Source: Lachnospiraceae bacterium | GTDB lineage: Bacteria; Bacillota; Clostridia; Lachnospirales; Lachnospiraceae | DNA: 64,000 nt | NCBI GenBank assembly: GCA_910575605.1 | Contig: CAJTEW010000013.1 | Coordinates: forward strand, 38,343-102,342 | Reading direction: 5' to 3' | Part shown: one piece after another, positions 1-11,504 of the stretch | How positions within the stretch are numbered: the first letter of the stretch is position 1 | How the letters are laid out: each line of letters begins with the position of its first letter | The notes under the pieces: model-generated | What the model was told of the DNA's origin: nothing | The model's database searches: none | The model's input: the letters and a program-made list of their open reading frames with translations, nothing else | Translations under genes and position numbers: made by a program

Positions 1-678
1 CCGAGGGAAATGGACAGCCTTATGGTAAGCTTCCTCAAAGCGTCCCTGCAGAATTATTCTCAGGAACTGTATGAAGCGTTCTATGAGGAACATAAGTCTG
101 TTTTAAAGAATTATGCTTTTTCTTTCTTCTTGCCGGGAGCGCGATTTGAGAAAGAGAAAATTTTTCTGAATAAGAATCATTTCACAATGCTGTTTTCCGA
201 TGCAGATCTGGGAGAAGCCATCCATTTTTTTAATGCCTTTAAGAAAATGCGGGGAAAACAGTATCCGATGAACGCAAATTCTATGGAATTAATTTCTGTA
301 AGAACAAAGAAATGTCGGGAAATCACAGATCATGAGATTGTGGTAAAGATGCTGAGTTCTCTAGTTGTACGGGAGCATAATCCAGAAGATAATACGGATA
401 TTTACTATACGTATGATCAGCCGGGATTTGCCAAAACTCTGAAAGAAAATGTGGAGAATTTTCTCAAAAAGAAAAATATTTCTCTGTCAACAGAAGGCTT
501 CTCCATTGAGCCGGTAAAAGGAAAGAAAATTGTGGCGAATGTTTTTAGCCGCAGCGTAGATGCGAACATTGGGATCTATAAGCTTACAGGTGCTCCGGAG
601 CTTTTGAACTATCTGTATTTGTCAGCAATGGGAAGTCGCAGATCTCAAGGACATGGCTTATTTGAAGTGATGTGGTAG
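1..678 (+). CDS. cas6: CRISPR endoribonuclease Cas6 (5' end outside window)
   Basis: Cas6 cuts the pre-crRNA within each repeat and stays bound to the crRNA 3' end in type I-B. The frame is open from base 1 (Pro-Arg-Glu before the Met at 10), so the true start probably lies upstream and the gene is partial here. The visible part is about 225 residues and ends in the glycine-rich loop typical of Cas6, with GSRRSQGHGLFEV in the last 17 residues. The fold context (RAMP-like) is inferred from family knowledge. It is the first visible gene of the cas operon, 16 bp before cas8b, with AGGAGG between them. The identification rests on the loop and the position. The catalytic histidine cannot be assigned with certainty. 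Confidence 0.85.
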   Translation, partial: PREMDSLMVSFLKASLQNYSQELYEAFYEEHKSVLKNYAFSFFLPGARFEKEKIFLNKNHFTMLFSDADLGEAIHFFNAFKKMRGKQYPMNANSMELISVRTKKCREITDHEIVVKMLSSLVVREHNPEDNTDIYYTYDQPGFAKTLKENVENFLKKKNISLSTEGFSIEPVKGKKIVANVFSRSVDANIGIYKLTGAPELLNYLYLSAMGSRRSQGHGLFEVMW

Positions 679-694
679 AAAGGAGGGGTGAGGT

Positions 695-2375
695 ATGGAC
701 AGATTTGTAATTACAATGGGCGATTTTTTGAAAAATGCCGGAATTGTAGGATTGCAGTATATGCTGGATACAGCAGAAGCACAGAAGAAGAGGGACTATG
801 GATATACGGAGGATGGGCAGGCCTTTTGGATAAATGCCGAGTATGCCTTACAGGCTGACTGGACAGGCATGTATTTTCAGGCATTTATCAAATACTTTGG
901 CCCGTCAACAACATATCAGGGAGTTTTGGAGCGGATAGAGAGGTGCTTACGAAAAATTGAAAGGGGAAACTGGCAGCCAGGAAAGGAAGAAAAAGAAGAT
1001 ATAAAATATATCAGCAGCAAACTGCTGTCAAACAGTTATCAGTCAGGATATGAAAACATCAGGGACAGAATAGAGAAACCGGAAGTATATGTGAACCTGA
1101 AGAAAAGTAAATTCAACGAAAAAACAGAACCGGAGGAACTGAAACGGCGGTTAACGGAACTGAAGGCTTTTCTGGAGCAGCCTTTATGCAAAGAAACCTT
1201 GTCTATGAAAAGTATCGCATATACATATATCAATCGGTTTTGGGACGGAAAGTGCTTTCTGTTGCGGGCAAATGCAAAAAAAGATACGAAGGAACTGTTT
1301 GAAAAGGAATTTTCAATCCCTCTTGTGAACTACTGGAGAGGAGAGCGTGAAAAGAGAAAGGAGTTGTGTATCGACTGCGGTATGCCGATGAGCGCTAAGG
1401 AAAAAGTATCCTTTGCTTTTCTGAAAGATATGGCGGATGACCTTTCCAGAAAGCGTTCTGCGTTTTGGGACTGCAAAGTAGACGCCTTTTTATGTCCGGT
1501 ATGTGCCTTTGTATATGCCCTAAGCCCTCTGGGATTCCAACTGTATGCAAATAAATTTGTGTTTATTCAAAATAATGAAAACGTGGAAACCTTAGTAAGG
1601 ACAAACATCAAGTTTAATAAAGAAAACATTGACGAGAAAGAGAAGCATGAAAAGGAGAAATATTCTGCATGGTTTGCCAGACTTTTGAATATGGTTTTGA
1701 AGGAAAAGGCAGGCGAGCTGTATAACATCCAGGTGATCCTCCGAGGAGTGGGTCAGGAAGATGCATATCAGCTTCAGGTTATCCAGAAGCCTGTGCTGCT
1801 TGTTTTTCAGGAGGATAAGGTGACAACGGGTCTGGGATGGCTGGGAAAGCATCCATTTGTAAGGATAGGAAATGAGTATTTAAATGTCCATGAGCAGGCA
1901 GTCATGAATATGATCCAATTCCGGAAGCAATATGGTCTGCTTCACAGGTTAATGAGGGAATTGGTTGAAAATAATGCTATACTTCCGACTGCTTACTGGG
2001 TGCATACGATTCAAGTTTGGACAAGAGTATGTAAGGAAAATTTAGGGGAGAAAGAAAGGAAAGGTGTTACAATGGGCATCAGGACTATGCGTGACAGCGG
2101 GTACGCATTGAGAAAAGAGATTTTAAGGGCAAAGGATACAGACAAGGACGAATGTATGAGAGGTACGGTGTACCAGCTTTTAAACGCACTATCTGTGAAA
2201 AATGAAGAGAAGTATATGGATATTATTGTAAGGCTGTACAGCTCCAGTAAATTGCTGATACCGGATGAATTTATGTATATGCTGGGAAATAAGGAGCGGT
2301 TTCAGGAGTACGGGTACGCGTTTGTTTTAGGATTAAAAGGAAGCCATTCACAGAATGGGAAGGAGGAAAAGAGTA

Positions 2376-2383
<8 letters not shown>
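695..2383 (+). CDS. cas8b: type I-B Cascade large subunit Cas8b (Cas8b1/Cst1-like)
   Basis: This is the large subunit of the type I-B Cascade, expected to read the PAM and recruit Cas3. The protein has 562 residues. Its most visible hallmark is a zinc-finger-like pair, CIDC near residue 225 and CPVC near residue 267, as found in the Cst1 branch of Cas8. The N-terminus (MGDFLKNAGIVG) also matches that branch. It is preceded by GGAGG and overlaps cas7 by 8 bp, so translation is probably coupled. An in-frame ATG at 1904 (residue 404) would give a 159-residue C-terminal product. In other type I-B systems an internal start in cas8b makes the Cas11 small subunit, and no separate cas11 gene is present here. 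The exact Cas8 subgroup is assigned by resemblance only. Confidence 0.88.
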
Positions 2384-3975
<1,592 letters not shown>

Positions 3976-4046
3976 GACTTTATTAGTAAGAAGAAACAGA
4001 TTCGTTAATAGCTACAAATTGGAAGAACAAAAAGAAGAGGGAACGT

Positions 4047-6461
4047 ATGGGAGAAAAAGTTGAGTTTTTTGCGAAATCAAAAAAAAAGCATTTTACAGAG
4101 GAAGAAATTGAGAAAATTATTGCAGTAATAGAAGAGGCCCGGAGAGGATTGGAGCAAGAGCTGGAGGATTGGGAAAAGGCAGTTATTGATAAACAAATCT
4201 GTAAAATCCAGTCAGAAGGACCGGAGGAACGGAAAACTCTTCAGGACCATCAGAATGAGATTTTAGAGTGCTGTCAGAAGTTTTTTGCGCAGTATGGAAC
4301 TTATTTTACAGAGAAAGAAAGGCTGCTAATATTAGAGGCTTGCCGCCGGCATGACTGGGGAAAAGCAAATCTTCTATTTCAGAATAAAATTCTTCCGGAA
4401 TCGGAAAGAAAGCCAGTGCCGGGGTATGATGGAGAACGGGAAATCCCTCATGGATTTTTAAGCGGCATTTCCATATCAGAGGAGGAGTTCTTGGAAATAT
4501 CGGATTTATTTGAAGAAGAGGATTTTGAGTCATTTATCACTGCGTTATACTATCACCATGCACGGAAAGACCATCTGGAAAGAGAAGAAATAGAGAAATA
4601 TTGTAAACATTTCTATACGGAACAGATAAGAGAATACCTGGGGATAGAAACATGGGAGCCCAATTGTTGGAATTTGGATTTGCTTTTATTTCGTAATAGA
4701 CCTTATGGCAATATCATATTGGAAAAGGATATATGGAAGTGGCAGCAGTATCTGGTGATAAAAGGAATTCTTAATAAAATGGATTATACGGTAAGCGCCG
4801 GATTTAGCGAGGCAGAAGAGAATTCAGATTTAATAAAAAAGGAGCTGGTGAAAAATATTTCGGCTCAGTTTCGGAAAAAGCGGCTTGTGTTCAGACCGGT
4901 ACAGGAATACATGAGAAATCACAAGGAAGAGAGTCAGGTGATTATTGCGCCTACAGGCGCGGGAAAGACGGAGGCTGCGCTTTTATGGCTGAACGGAGAA
5001 AAAGGCTTTTATACATTGCCGCTTAAGGTGTCTTCGGATGCTGTTTATAAGAGAATCAAAGAGGAATATTCATATAAAAACGCCGCCATTCTGCATTCTG
5101 ACAGTATGCAGAGCTATTTACGGGAATATGCGGAAACAGACAGGGACGGTTATGTACAGTATGAGAAGGTGAGAATGCTTTCCGCTCCGCTAACGGTATG
5201 TACCGTGGATCAGCTGTTGAAATTTGTATACAAAGCTCCCGGAACAGAAATGCTGGCAGCAACATTAAAATATTCTAAACTGGTAATAGATGAAATACAA
5301 TCCTATTCTCCCAGAGTAATTGCAACGATTATTTACGGATTGAAAACAGTTCACGAGCTGGGTGGCCGCTTTCTGATTATGACGGCCACGTTTCCGCCGG
5401 TGCTGCAGCATTTTATGAGGCAGTATGGATTAGAAGAGGGCGTTCAATATCAATTTCAGAATTTTGCGTCTGCATCCGAAACTTTTCGGCATAAGGCAGT
5501 TGTGCGTAATGGTGATTTTGATGTAGAGGAGATTATAGACCAGGGAAAGAGTAAAAAAGTTTTAGTGATTTGTAATACAGTATCCAAAGCGCAGGAGCTT
5601 TATGACAGTATAGAAAAAATGTCGGACAAGGTATATTTGCTGCATTCCAGATACCTTCGCAGAGACAGGGAGATTTTGGAGAGAAAGATTATGGAATTTT
5701 CTCAGGATTTGAAAGCAAAGGGTATTTGGATTACAACACAAATTGTAGAAGCAAGCCTGGATATTGATTTTGACATGTTATATACAGAGATGTGTACGGC
5801 AGACAGTCTTTTGCAAAGGATGGGACGTTGTAATCGAAAAAGCAGATATCAACCTGAAACGGCAAATATTATGATTTATGCGAATGAAAATGGGATAGGA
5901 GACCGTAACGTATATAGCCGGTTTCTATATGAGCGGTCCCTGGATATGCTCCGGCAATATGAAAATCAGATTTTTACGGAAACAATGAAAGTGGATTATA
6001 TTCATCAGGTGTATGATACAGACGCCGTAAAACAGGATAATTATTATAAAGAAATTGATAATTTCTTAAAGCATTTTGACGTGGTTGGCCCATGGGATTA
6101 CACAAAGAAGGATGCGGATCAAAAGTTCAGGAATATTAACAGCATAACAATAGTGCCTGACTCGGAGTATCAGAAACATCAGGAGCTGTTTGATGCGGGG
6201 ATGGAACTTATAAAGCACCGGCAAATAGGAAGAGAAATGAAGAGTCTAATTTCCACAAGGCTGAATGCATCAACCATTAATATCAACATTTATTATGGAA
6301 AAATGCCTGAAGGAGTAGACACCAGTACGATAGGCGAAAAAGATGGCAGGAAGGTCTGTAATATTCACAGGGCAAGATTGTTCTATGATTTTGATTCGGC
6401 TGTATGCAGAGGCAAAGGACTTTTGCTGAATAAAGTTGAGGACGAGGAGTGCTTTGTTTGA
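4047..6461 (+). CDS. cas3: CRISPR nuclease/helicase Cas3 (HD plus DExD/H)
   Basis: Cas3 is recruited to the Cascade R-loop and unwinds and degrades target DNA. The 804-residue protein has an N-terminal HD nuclease domain, with RRHDWGK near residues 100-106 and a HH pair in YYHHARKDH near residue 170. A superfamily 2 helicase follows, with the Walker A APTGAGKTEA near residue 302, the DEIQ box near 414, MTATF motif III, and an arginine finger motif QRMGRCNRK near 589-597. All the key residues I can check are present, so it looks functional. GAAGAGGGA lies just before the ATG. It sits between Cascade genes and the adaptation genes. Confidence 0.93.
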   Translation: MGEKVEFFAKSKKKHFTEEEIEKIIAVIEEARRGLEQELEDWEKAVIDKQICKIQSEGPEERKTLQDHQNEILECCQKFFAQYGTYFTEKERLLILEACRRHDWGKANLLFQNKILPESERKPVPGYDGEREIPHGFLSGISISEEEFLEISDLFEEEDFESFITALYYHHARKDHLEREEIEKYCKHFYTEQIREYLGIETWEPNCWNLDLLLFRNRPYGNIILEKDIWKWQQYLVIKGILNKMDYTVSAGFSEAEENSDLIKKELVKNISAQFRKKRLVFRPVQEYMRNHKEESQVIIAPTGAGKTEAALLWLNGEKGFYTLPLKVSSDAVYKRIKEEYSYKNAAILHSDSMQSYLREYAETDRDGYVQYEKVRMLSAPLTVCTVDQLLKFVYKAPGTEMLAATLKYSKLVIDEIQSYSPRVIATIIYGLKTVHELGGRFLIMTATFPPVLQHFMRQYGLEEGVQYQFQNFASASETFRHKAVVRNGDFDVEEIIDQGKSKKVLVICNTVSKAQELYDSIEKMSDKVYLLHSRYLRRDREILERKIMEFSQDLKAKGIWITTQIVEASLDIDFDMLYTEMCTADSLLQRMGRCNRKSRYQPETANIMIYANENGIGDRNVYSRFLYERSLDMLRQYENQIFTETMKVDYIHQVYDTDAVKQDNYYKEIDNFLKHFDVVGPWDYTKKDADQKFRNINSITIVPDSEYQKHQELFDAGMELIKHRQIGREMKSLISTRLNASTININIYYGKMPEGVDTSTIGEKDGRKVCNIHRARLFYDFDSAVCRGKGLLLNKVEDEECFV

Positions 6462-6480
6462 TAAAAGGGAAAGGGTTTGT

Positions 6481-6975
6481 ATGGAGAGTAGAGTCACAGG
6501 TGTTATGGTTTACTATTATTTCGTGTGTAAAAGAAAGTTATGGTATTTCTGCCACGAGATCAATATGGAGGCGGAGCATGAGAATGTGATGCTGGGCAAA
6601 ATATTGGACGAACATAGTTATCAACGGGATGATAAGCATATCAATATTGATAATGTTATTAACATTGACTTTATCAGAGAGCATCAGGAGCTGCATGAGG
6701 TCAAAAAAAGCAGGGCAATCGAAGAAGCAGGAATAAAGCAGGTAAAATATTATCTATATTATCTGAAACAGCGGGGAGTATATGAGCTCAAGGCAAGAAT
6801 AGATTATCCTTTGCTGAAGAAAACATTGACAGTGGAATTAACCGAAGAAGATGAGAAACAGATGGAATTAGTAATCAGCGATATTTTGGATATTAAGAAA
6901 AGTAAAATTCCGCCAGGATTTGAGCAGATGAAAATATGTAAAAACTGTGCCTATCATGATTTATGTTTGATATGA
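6481..6975 (+). CDS. cas4: CRISPR adaptation exonuclease Cas4
   Basis: Cas4 trims prespacers and helps select the PAM during spacer acquisition. With the ATG at 6481 (AAAAGGGA upstream) the protein has 164 residues. A longer TTG start at 6436 lacks a good ribosome site and would overlap cas3. Visible features are an early Cys in YYYFVCKRKLWYFC, a RecB-type core HEVKKS followed by QVKYYLYYL, and the C-terminal iron-sulfur cysteines at about 153, 156 and 162 (CKNCAYHDLC). It is followed by cas1 after 10 bp, the usual cas4-cas1-cas2 adaptation module. Confidence 0.9.
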   Translation: MESRVTGVMVYYYFVCKRKLWYFCHEINMEAEHENVMLGKILDEHSYQRDDKHINIDNVINIDFIREHQELHEVKKSRAIEEAGIKQVKYYLYYLKQRGVYELKARIDYPLLKKTLTVELTEEDEKQMELVISDILDIKKSKIPPGFEQMKICKNCAYHDLCLI

Positions 6976-6985
6976 GGAGGAACAA

Positions 6986-7978
6986 ATGAAGCAGAGCTTT
7001 TATGTGTACAATAACGGAGACTTAAAAAGAAAAGATAATACCCTGCGCTTTACTTCCTATGAGGGGGAAAAAAGAGATATTCCAATTGAAAGAATATCAG
7101 ACATCTATGTCATGTCAGAGATGTCCTTTAACACAGTATTTCTGAATTATATAGCACAGTTTGGAATTCCGGTGCATTTCTTTAATTACTATAATTTTTA
7201 TACAGGAAGCTTTTATCCCCGTGAGAGCCTTCTGGCAGGACAGCTGTTAGTCAAACAGGTAGAACATTACACAGAGTATGAGAAACGGATGGTGATAGCA
7301 AGAAGGTTTATCGAAGCCGCTGCAGACAGCATTTACAGAAATCTGCGTTACTACAATGGACGAGGAAAAGATGTTAGTGAGGTTATGCGGGAGATAGACT
7401 CTATGAGAAAGCATATTTGCAGGGCGGTTTCTATCGAAGAATTAATGGGGATTGAGGGGAATATCCGTAAAAATTATTATGCCTCATGGAATGTAATTAT
7501 TGATCAGGAAATTCAGTTTGATAAACGTATAATGCATCCGCCGGACAATATGATTAATTCGTTAATTTCATTTGTTAATTCATTGGTTTATGCAAAAGTT
7601 TTAAGTGAAATTTATCATACCCAGCTAAATCCGACCGTCAGTTATCTACATGAACCGGGGGTGAGAAGATATTCTCTGAGTCTGGACATATCCGAAATTT
7701 TCAAACCGCTGGTAGGCGACAGACTTATATTTTCATTACTTAATAGGAAACAAATCACAGAAAAAAGTTTTACAAAGGAATTGAATTTTTTACATTTGAA
7801 AAAGGATGCTTCAAAACTGATTGCATCCGAATTTGAAAAACGTTTAAAAACTACGATTATGCATAGAGAACTGGGAAAACAGGTGTCTTATCAGTATTTG
7901 ATACGGTTGGAGGCATATAAGCTGATAAAGCATTTGATTGGCGAAAAAGAATATGAAGGATTTAGAATATGGTGGTAA
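6986..7978 (+). CDS. cas1: CRISPR integrase Cas1
   Basis: Cas1 catalyses integration of new spacers at the leader-proximal repeat. The 330-residue protein carries the expected metal ligands: a glutamate near residue 155 (MGIEGNIRKNYY), a histidine near 221 (LHEPGVRRYSLSLDI) and the following aspartate about a dozen residues later. AGGAGGA precedes the ATG and only 3 bp separate it from cas2. The complete active site suggests that the locus can still acquire spacers. Confidence 0.95.
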   Translation: MKQSFYVYNNGDLKRKDNTLRFTSYEGEKRDIPIERISDIYVMSEMSFNTVFLNYIAQFGIPVHFFNYYNFYTGSFYPRESLLAGQLLVKQVEHYTEYEKRMVIARRFIEAAADSIYRNLRYYNGRGKDVSEVMREIDSMRKHICRAVSIEELMGIEGNIRKNYYASWNVIIDQEIQFDKRIMHPPDNMINSLISFVNSLVYAKVLSEIYHTQLNPTVSYLHEPGVRRYSLSLDISEIFKPLVGDRLIFSLLNRKQITEKSFTKELNFLHLKKDASKLIASEFEKRLKTTIMHRELGKQVSYQYLIRLEAYKLIKHLIGEKEYEGFRIWW

Positions 7979-7981
7979 AAT

Positions 7982-8260
7982 ATGTATGTAGTTTTAGTAT
8001 ATGATATTAGTCAGACGGAAAATGGACAAAAGAGATGGAGCCGTGTGTTTAAAATTTGCAAAAAATATTTATCGCATATACAAAATTCTGTGTTTGAGGG
8101 GGAAATTTCTAAAGTGCAATTGTCGAAATTACAGCATGAGTTAGAGAAAGATATTGATAAGGAATTGGACTCAGTAATAATCTTTAAAAGCAGAAATGAA
8201 AAATGGTTAGATAAAGAATTTTGGGGAAGGGAAGAGGATGCAACGAGTTTCTTTTTATAA
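7982..8260 (+). CDS. cas2: CRISPR adaptation protein Cas2
   Basis: This is the small dimeric partner of Cas1 that bridges the integration complex. The 92-residue protein begins MYVVLVYDISQTENGQKR, with the conserved first-strand aspartate (YD), and has the expected ferredoxin-like pattern and length. It is the last cas gene. Its stop codon abuts the leader dyad at 8261 and the array begins 177 bp downstream. Confidence 0.95.
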   Translation: MYVVLVYDISQTENGQKRWSRVFKICKKYLSHIQNSVFEGEISKVQLSKLQHELEKDIDKELDSVIIFKSRNEKWLDKEFWGREEDATSFFL

Positions 8261-8437
8261 TTGTCGACATGTGATAGTGTAAAATTAGGGGGAGGTCGAC
8301 AAGCATGCGAAAAGAGGATAATTTGGGAAAACGAGCAGGCATTTAGATGCTGTTATAGAAAATTATTATAGTAAATGTTGTAGGTTGACAGAAAATGGAT
8401 GTATAATATATATGGAACAAAGGCTGTAGGAGAACGG
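8261..8437 (+). promoter_or_regulatory. CRISPR leader with crRNA promoter
   Basis: This A/T-rich stretch lies between cas2 and the first repeat. It starts with an 8-bp perfect inverted repeat, TTGTCGAC at 8261-8268 and GTCGACAA at 8295-8302. A -10 box TATAAT at 8402-8407 pairs with a weak -35 TTGTAG at 8378-8383 (18-bp spacing). A consensus TTGACA at 8385 is too close to that -10. Transcription would start about 25 bp before the first repeat. The leader assignment is supported by cas proximity and by degenerate repeats at the far end of the array. Confidence 0.8.
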
Positions 8438-11318
8438 GATTAATAGATACATTATGGAATGTGAATTTGAGTACAGGGAATAAATGATATGCACATTGTT
8501 TGATTAATAGATACATTATGGAATGTGAATTTATTTTGCAAGTCAAATGTCTGCACTTGGCATACCAGATTAATAGATACATTATGGAATGTGAATTGAT
8601 ATTTGTTTCATGGCCTCGCCAAAGTCAAAGCCGATTAATAGATACATTATGGAATGTGAATACAAATAAGCCGATATTGAATTTTCGTCAAACTTAGATT
8701 AATAGATACATTATGGAATGTGAATATTGTAGACAACCACGCTGTCAACATAGCCTATTCCGATTAATAGATACATTATGGAATGTGAATACAGATTCAG
8801 TTATCCAGTCTGTGGAAAACATGCAGATTAATAGATACATTATGGAATGTGAATTTGATTGCGATTGCTACGGAAATCGGGCCGGCGGTGATTAATAGAT
8901 ACATTATGGAATGTGAATTTGAAATATAGACAAGTGCCGCAACACCGCTCCGGGGATTAATAGATACATTATGGAATGTGAATATCACAACAATCTTATG
9001 ATTGTATACCGTGTTTCCGCGATTAATAGATACATTATGGAATGTGAATGCTTGAACGTATTGCCAATGGCGCAATCTGTCCTCGATTAATAGATACATT
9101 ATGGAATGTGAATAAACTTGCCACAGGTGCGGTCATTCCAGCAAACAAAGATTAATAGATACATTATGGAATGTGAATATTACTTAATGCAGTTTGAGTA
9201 ACACCAGCCTCTTGATTAATAGATACATTATGGAATGTGAATGTGTTTATATTGTTGTAACCGTTACCGTCTTGGCTGGATTAATAGATACATTATGGAA
9301 TGTGAATTCTCTTATCAAGCGCATCCACAAGCGCAAGCGCTATGATTAATAGATACATTATGGAATGTGAATTGCCACCCATTCCCCAGCCATCACCGAA
9401 GATAAGGGCGATTAATAGATACATTATGGAATGTGAATTTTTCATAAAACACACACTTTTCAAAGTCACATTCGATTAATAGATACATTATGGAATGTGA
9501 ATATATTATCCGGGGTAATGTTAACATTACCCGTGCGATGATTAATAGATACATTATGGAATGTGAATTAATTATTTTCATCCAACAACCGATTAAATTT
9601 CTCGATTAATAGATACATTATGGAATGTGAATTGCTATAATTGAATCTAGATATAAACTTACATAATCGATTAATAGATACATTATGGAATGTGAATATT
9701 ATTTATTGATAAAGTCATCAAGAATACGCTCCCGATTAATAGATACATTATGGAATGTGAATGGACCATATTCCATACAGCCGCATATTATGTTTTCTGA
9801 TTAATAGATACATTATGGAATGTGAATGAGGACTACTCATATCAATATTATTAGACAGCGGGGATTAATAGATACATTATGGAATGTGAATAATTTATCC
9901 TGTGCTTCTTTCTGCCACAATGCTTCCGATTAATAGATACATTATGGAATGTGAATAGCTCCATCTCCACGTAAAAAATATTTTCTACTATGGATTAATA
10001 GATACATTATGGAATGTGAATCTGTTAAACATATTAGTTTCCTCCTATTTGATATAGATTAATAGATACATTATGGAATGTGAATTTTTATAAGACGGTT
10101 TCTGCCGATGTTAATCTGCTCGATTAATAGATACATTATGGAATGTGAATTTCCTTGTTCTGCTTGGACGGTGTAAGTTGCTCGTCGATTAATAGATACA
10201 TTATGGAATGTGAATTCAAATGAAGGTAAACCAGAGTACCTAGAATCCCTGATTAATAGATACATTATGGAATGTGAATCCAAGTAGAAGCGTCGCTTTG
10301 TGTGTGAAGTTTCCTGGATTAATAGATACATTATGGAATGTGAATATTTGCCTCGCATTTATCGCCCGCCATGTTTATAATGATTAATAGATACATTATG
10401 GAATGTGAATGCGTCCAATTTCCGCGTTTGAAGCATTTCTTATGCGATTAATAGATACATTATGGAATGTGAATACTAAGGTAATATCTACATATTCCAC
10501 GTAATCCCTGGATTAATAGATACATTATGGAATGTGAATTATTATACGGGACGACACCACGAAGCTGAAATATAGATTAATAGATACATTATGGAATGTG
10601 AATTATATACCTTGATTTCATCAAACGTCTGCTTGTATTGATTAATAGATACATTATGGAATGTGAATTATGCTATCTATATCTATAATAAGATCACCCT
10701 CATTCGATTAATAGATACATTATGGAATGTGAATTGTATCAAAATCACTCTGATTTTTTTCTCTATCTTGATTAATAGATACATTATGGAATGTGAATCG
10801 AATAAGCCGACGTAGTAGTTGAACCTCCTGTTTGGATTAATAGATACATTATGGAATGTGAATTATACTATCTATATCTATAATAAGATCACCTTCATGA
10901 TTAATAGATACATTATGGAATGTGAATTCATAGTTCCAGCGTATTGCTTCGCCGAAAACTCTGGATTAATAGATACATTATGGAATGTGAATATGTGTAA
11001 CGATTAGCGCAACTCCTATAGCTATTCCGATTAATAGATACATTATGGAATGTGAATTGTACTAAAGGTTGAGCGGTCTATATTAACCAAAAGATTAATA
11101 GATACATTATGGAATGTGAATACGATAGAAGCTGGTGATGTTGGATTCCTGATTGACGGATTAATAGATACATTATGGAATGTGAATTAGCCTCTGCTAA
11201 TCCGCCTCTATGCGGTCTGTATAGGATTAATAGATACATTATGGAATGTAAATGCTAGAGCCAAGTAGTTTAATGCCTCGGCCGCTTTGGAATAATAGAT
11301 ACAATATGGAATATAAAT
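8438..11318 (+). CRISPR. type I-B CRISPR array, 45 repeats and 44 spacers
   Basis: The repeat is 29 bp, starting GATTAATAGATACATT and ending GGAATGTGAAT, and the unit recurs every 64-66 bp. All 44 spacers are 35-37 bp. Repeats 1-43 read as identical. Repeat 44 (11225) has one change near its 3' end, and repeat 45 (11290-11318) has four changes, which marks the distal, oldest end. A weak hairpin can form in the repeat (ACATT and AATGT around ATGG). With the leader at the cas2 side, transcription is on the plus strand. Spacers 35 (10669-10705) and 38 (10864-10898) are near duplicates. The large number of intact repeats suggests an actively acquiring locus. Confidence 0.98.
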
Positions 11319-11360
11319 GTCACAAGGTTGTATCGATATGTAGATTCTATGTGAAATAAT

Positions 11361-11378
11361 TCCTACAAAATTGTAGGA
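11361..11378. promoter_or_regulatory. dyad operator candidate upstream of ABC transporter
   Basis: A perfect inverted repeat with 8-bp arms, TCCTACAA and TTGTAGGA, around a 2-bp centre lies between the CRISPR array and the ABC transporter genes. A -10-like TGTAATAT sits just downstream at about 11383-11390. The position suggests an operator for the transporter promoter, but the binding protein is unknown. Confidence 0.45.
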
Positions 11379-11416
11379 TAATTGTAATATAGCAGTAGGG
11401 TTGGAGTGATATGCTT

Positions 11417-11468
11417 TTCGTACACCAAAAATGAAATCCTTAATTCATTTTCGGTGTACGAATTTTTA
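11417..11468 (+). terminator. hairpin followed by T-tract: terminator or attenuator
   Basis: The 19-bp arms at 11417-11435 and 11444-11462 have one mismatch around an 8-bp loop and are followed by ATTTTTAT. It resembles a rho-independent terminator. It lies downstream of the CRISPR array and 43 bp before the ABC ATPase start, so it could end the pre-crRNA or attenuate a transporter transcript that begins near 11395. Confidence 0.7.
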
Positions 11469-11504
11469 TACCCGCTGTATGGGTGGAAAGAGGTGTTTTT
11501 ATTT

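Noticed and set aside
2355..2375. Earlier ATG for cas7
   Set aside because: It lies before the AAGGAGG site that serves the ATG at 2376 and adds a non-conserved basic leader.
6436..6480. TTG start for cas4 overlapping cas3
   Set aside because: It has no ribosome site and the family N-terminus starts at the ATG at 6481.
8343..11007. Several short open frames within the CRISPR array with repeated peptide blocks
   Set aside because: They are translations of the array repeats in different frames, have no ribosome sites and change with spacer content.
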